From Parendozoicomonas haliclonae (GTDB taxonomy: Bacteria; Pseudomonadota; Gammaproteobacteria; Pseudomonadales; Endozoicomonadaceae): DNA of 64,000 bases. The stretch covers positions 248,001-312,000 of the forward strand of contig NZ_FWPT01000003.1 in the NCBI RefSeq assembly GCF_900174585.1, read 5' to 3'. Positions within the stretch are counted from its first letter, which is position 1. Every line of letters starts with the position of its first letter. This document shows, piece after piece, positions 62,912-64,000 of the stretch. The position numbers and the translations under genes are program-made. A model generated the notes under the pieces. The model had not been told where the DNA came from and did not search any database. It saw only the letters and a list, made by a program, of their open reading frames with translations.

Positions 62912-63871
62912 ATGAGTAACCAGCTCGAACAGCTCAAGAAATACACAACAGTTGTTGCCGACACCGGAGATATCGAGGCGATTCGCCGCTATCAGCCGGA
63001 AGATGCGACCACCAACCCAACACTGTTGCTCAAGGCAGCCTCGCTGCCGACCTATAGCCACCTGTTGCAGGAAGCAATCACCTATGGAAAGGTGCACGGC
63101 CGTGGCAACACCGACATGCTCCACAACGCCACTGATAAATTTGCCGTCCTGATTGGCCGGGAAATTCTTCAGCTGATCCCGGGTCGTGTATCCACAGAAG
63201 TGGATGCCCGCCTGTCGTTCAGCTCCCGTGGCACCTTTGATAAGGCTCTGCGCCTGATTGATCTTTATGAACAATCCGGCATCAGCAAGGACCGGGTTCT
63301 GATCAAGATCGCCTCCACCTGGGAAGGCATCAAGGCAGCTGAAAAGCTGGAACGCCAGGGCATTCAGACCAACCTGACCCTGCTGTTCGGCTTTGCCCAG
63401 GCTTCTGCCTGTGCCGACGCCGGTGTCTACCTGATCTCCCCGTTTGTTGGCCGTATTCTGGACTGGTACAAGAAGAGCACCGGGCGTGACTATGCACCGC
63501 ATGAAGATCCAGGTGTTGAATCCGTGACCCAGATCTTTAACTACTACAAGTCCCGTAACTACAACACCGTTGTTATGGGTGCCAGCTTCCGCAATACCGG
63601 TGAGATTCTCGAATTGGCCGGCTGTGACCGTCTGACCATCAGCCCGGCCCTGCTGGAAGAACTGGAACAGAGCAATGATCCGGTGATCCAGAAACTGGAT
63701 GCCAGTAACCCACAGCCGGTTGTTGATGGTCACTCTCTGGCAGAAACAGCATTCCGCTGGGATATGAACCAGGATGCCATGAGTACCGAGAAGCTGGCAG
63801 AAGGTATCCGTAACTTCGCCGCAGATCAGGTGGCTCTGGAGCAGACTCTGGCGGCACTGGCGAAAGCCTGA
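62912..63871 (+). CDS. tal: Transaldolase
   Basis: A 319-residue class I aldolase of the pentose phosphate pathway, TalB type. It has the Schiff-base Lys in [17 protein letters not shown] (about 133), [13 protein letters not shown] near residue 30, [13 protein letters not shown], and [33 protein letters not shown]. It transfers a dihydroxyacetone unit between sugar phosphates. It is in an operon with dusA and has a terminator after it. Confidence 0.95.
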   Translation: MSNQLEQLKKYTTVVADTGDIEAIRRYQPEDATTNPTLLLKAASLPTYSHLLQEAITYGKVHGRGNTDMLHNATDKFAVLIGREILQLIPGRVSTEVDARLSFSSRGTFDKALRLIDLYEQSGISKDRVLIKIASTWEGIKAAEKLERQGIQTNLTLLFGFAQASACADAGVYLISPFVGRILDWYKKSTGRDYAPHEDPGVESVTQIFNYYKSRNYNTVVMGASFRNTGEILELAGCDRLTISPALLEELEQSNDPVIQKLDASNPQPVVDGHSLAETAFRWDMNQDAMSTEKLAEGIRNFAADQVALEQTLAALAKA

Positions 63872-63898
63872 TAGCTCTTTAACTTGAAGAGCAATCCA

Positions 63899-63946
63899 TA
63901 AAAAATGCCGCGCAATTTGAAATAAATTGTGCGGCATTTTTTTGTA
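63899..63946. terminator. Intrinsic terminator after tal
   Basis: Arms AAAAAATGCCGC...AATT / AATT...GCGGCATTTTTTT, long stem, T tracts on both sides; shared with the convergent gene at the window end. Confidence 0.88.
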
Positions 63947-63960
63947 GGTTTGTTTTTGGT

Positions 63961-64000
63961 TCAGCTGGCCTTACGGCCCTTTTCCAGCTGCTGCACCAGA
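63961..64000 (-). CDS. 3' end of a gene truncated by the window edge
   Basis: On the minus strand an open frame enters from the right edge and ends LVQQLEKGRKAS-stop (TGA at 63963-63961), just ahead of the shared terminator. Only 12 residues are visible; no identity can be given. Confidence 0.4.
   Translation of the reverse strand, partial: LVQQLEKGRKAS

Overview
The window looks like chromosome of a marine, probably host-associated gammaproteobacterium of the Oceanospirillales/Endozoicomonadaceae type. The indications are a NhaD sodium/proton antiporter, a DusA-transaldolase pair, a Tus homologue, PomAB-like flagellar stator genes, and two very large lysine- and proline-rich proteins that match no common bacterial family. 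The genus is inference; no rRNA gene is present to test it.

Layout. 1-9.5 kb: a serine hydrolase fragment, a BASS transporter, and a fatty-acid catabolism block: a DmdC-like acyl-CoA dehydrogenase, a LysR regulator, and a divergent operon encoding an ACAD10/11-type dehydrogenase, SDR, ACAD10/11-type kinase, histidine phosphatase and SDR. 9.6-19.6 kb: transporters (EamA, MFS, SulP), a GNAT, a small HupE/His-rich membrane operon, and a MurE paralogue that lacks the diaminopimelate-recognition motif. 19.6-34.1 kb: two giant uncharacterised proteins (1103 and 2464 aa) around a MATE pump, a 268-bp MITE-like element and a secreted-looking cis-prenyltransferase paralogue. 34.2-37.5 kb: mscS, a ProQ/FinO protein and motAB. 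37.6-39.6 kb: a tRNA operon with 7 Glu(TTC), 5 Gly(GCC), 2 Ala(GGC) and 4 broken tRNA-Gly copies. 40-53.7 kb: gltX, nhaD behind a structured attenuator-like leader, oligopeptidase B, msrA, an orphan tyrosine recombinase with a palindrome over its start codon, HU, a Tus homologue, and xapX-nupC.

53.9-61.9 kb is the most interesting part: a complete type II-B CRISPR-Cas system. Reading left to right it has a 37-bp-repeat array (13 perfect repeats plus two degenerate ones), a tracrRNA that I identify from its anti-repeat and promoter, and the convergent operon cas9-cas1-cas2-cas4 on the minus strand. The whole cassette lies between two direct copies (57 of 63 positions identical by eye) of a promoter-like element. 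Each copy runs into a repeat-like sequence. The left copy leads into the array; the right copy leads into the 5' leader of dusA, where the repeat remnant could pair partly with the tracrRNA. A second, degenerate tracrRNA-like sequence lies between cas9 and the right copy. Together these suggest either a decayed second array/tracrRNA unit or a scaRNA-like regulatory arrangement, comparable in concept to Francisella novicida scaRNA but linked to dusA. The window ends with dusA, transaldolase and the tail of a gene on the minus strand.
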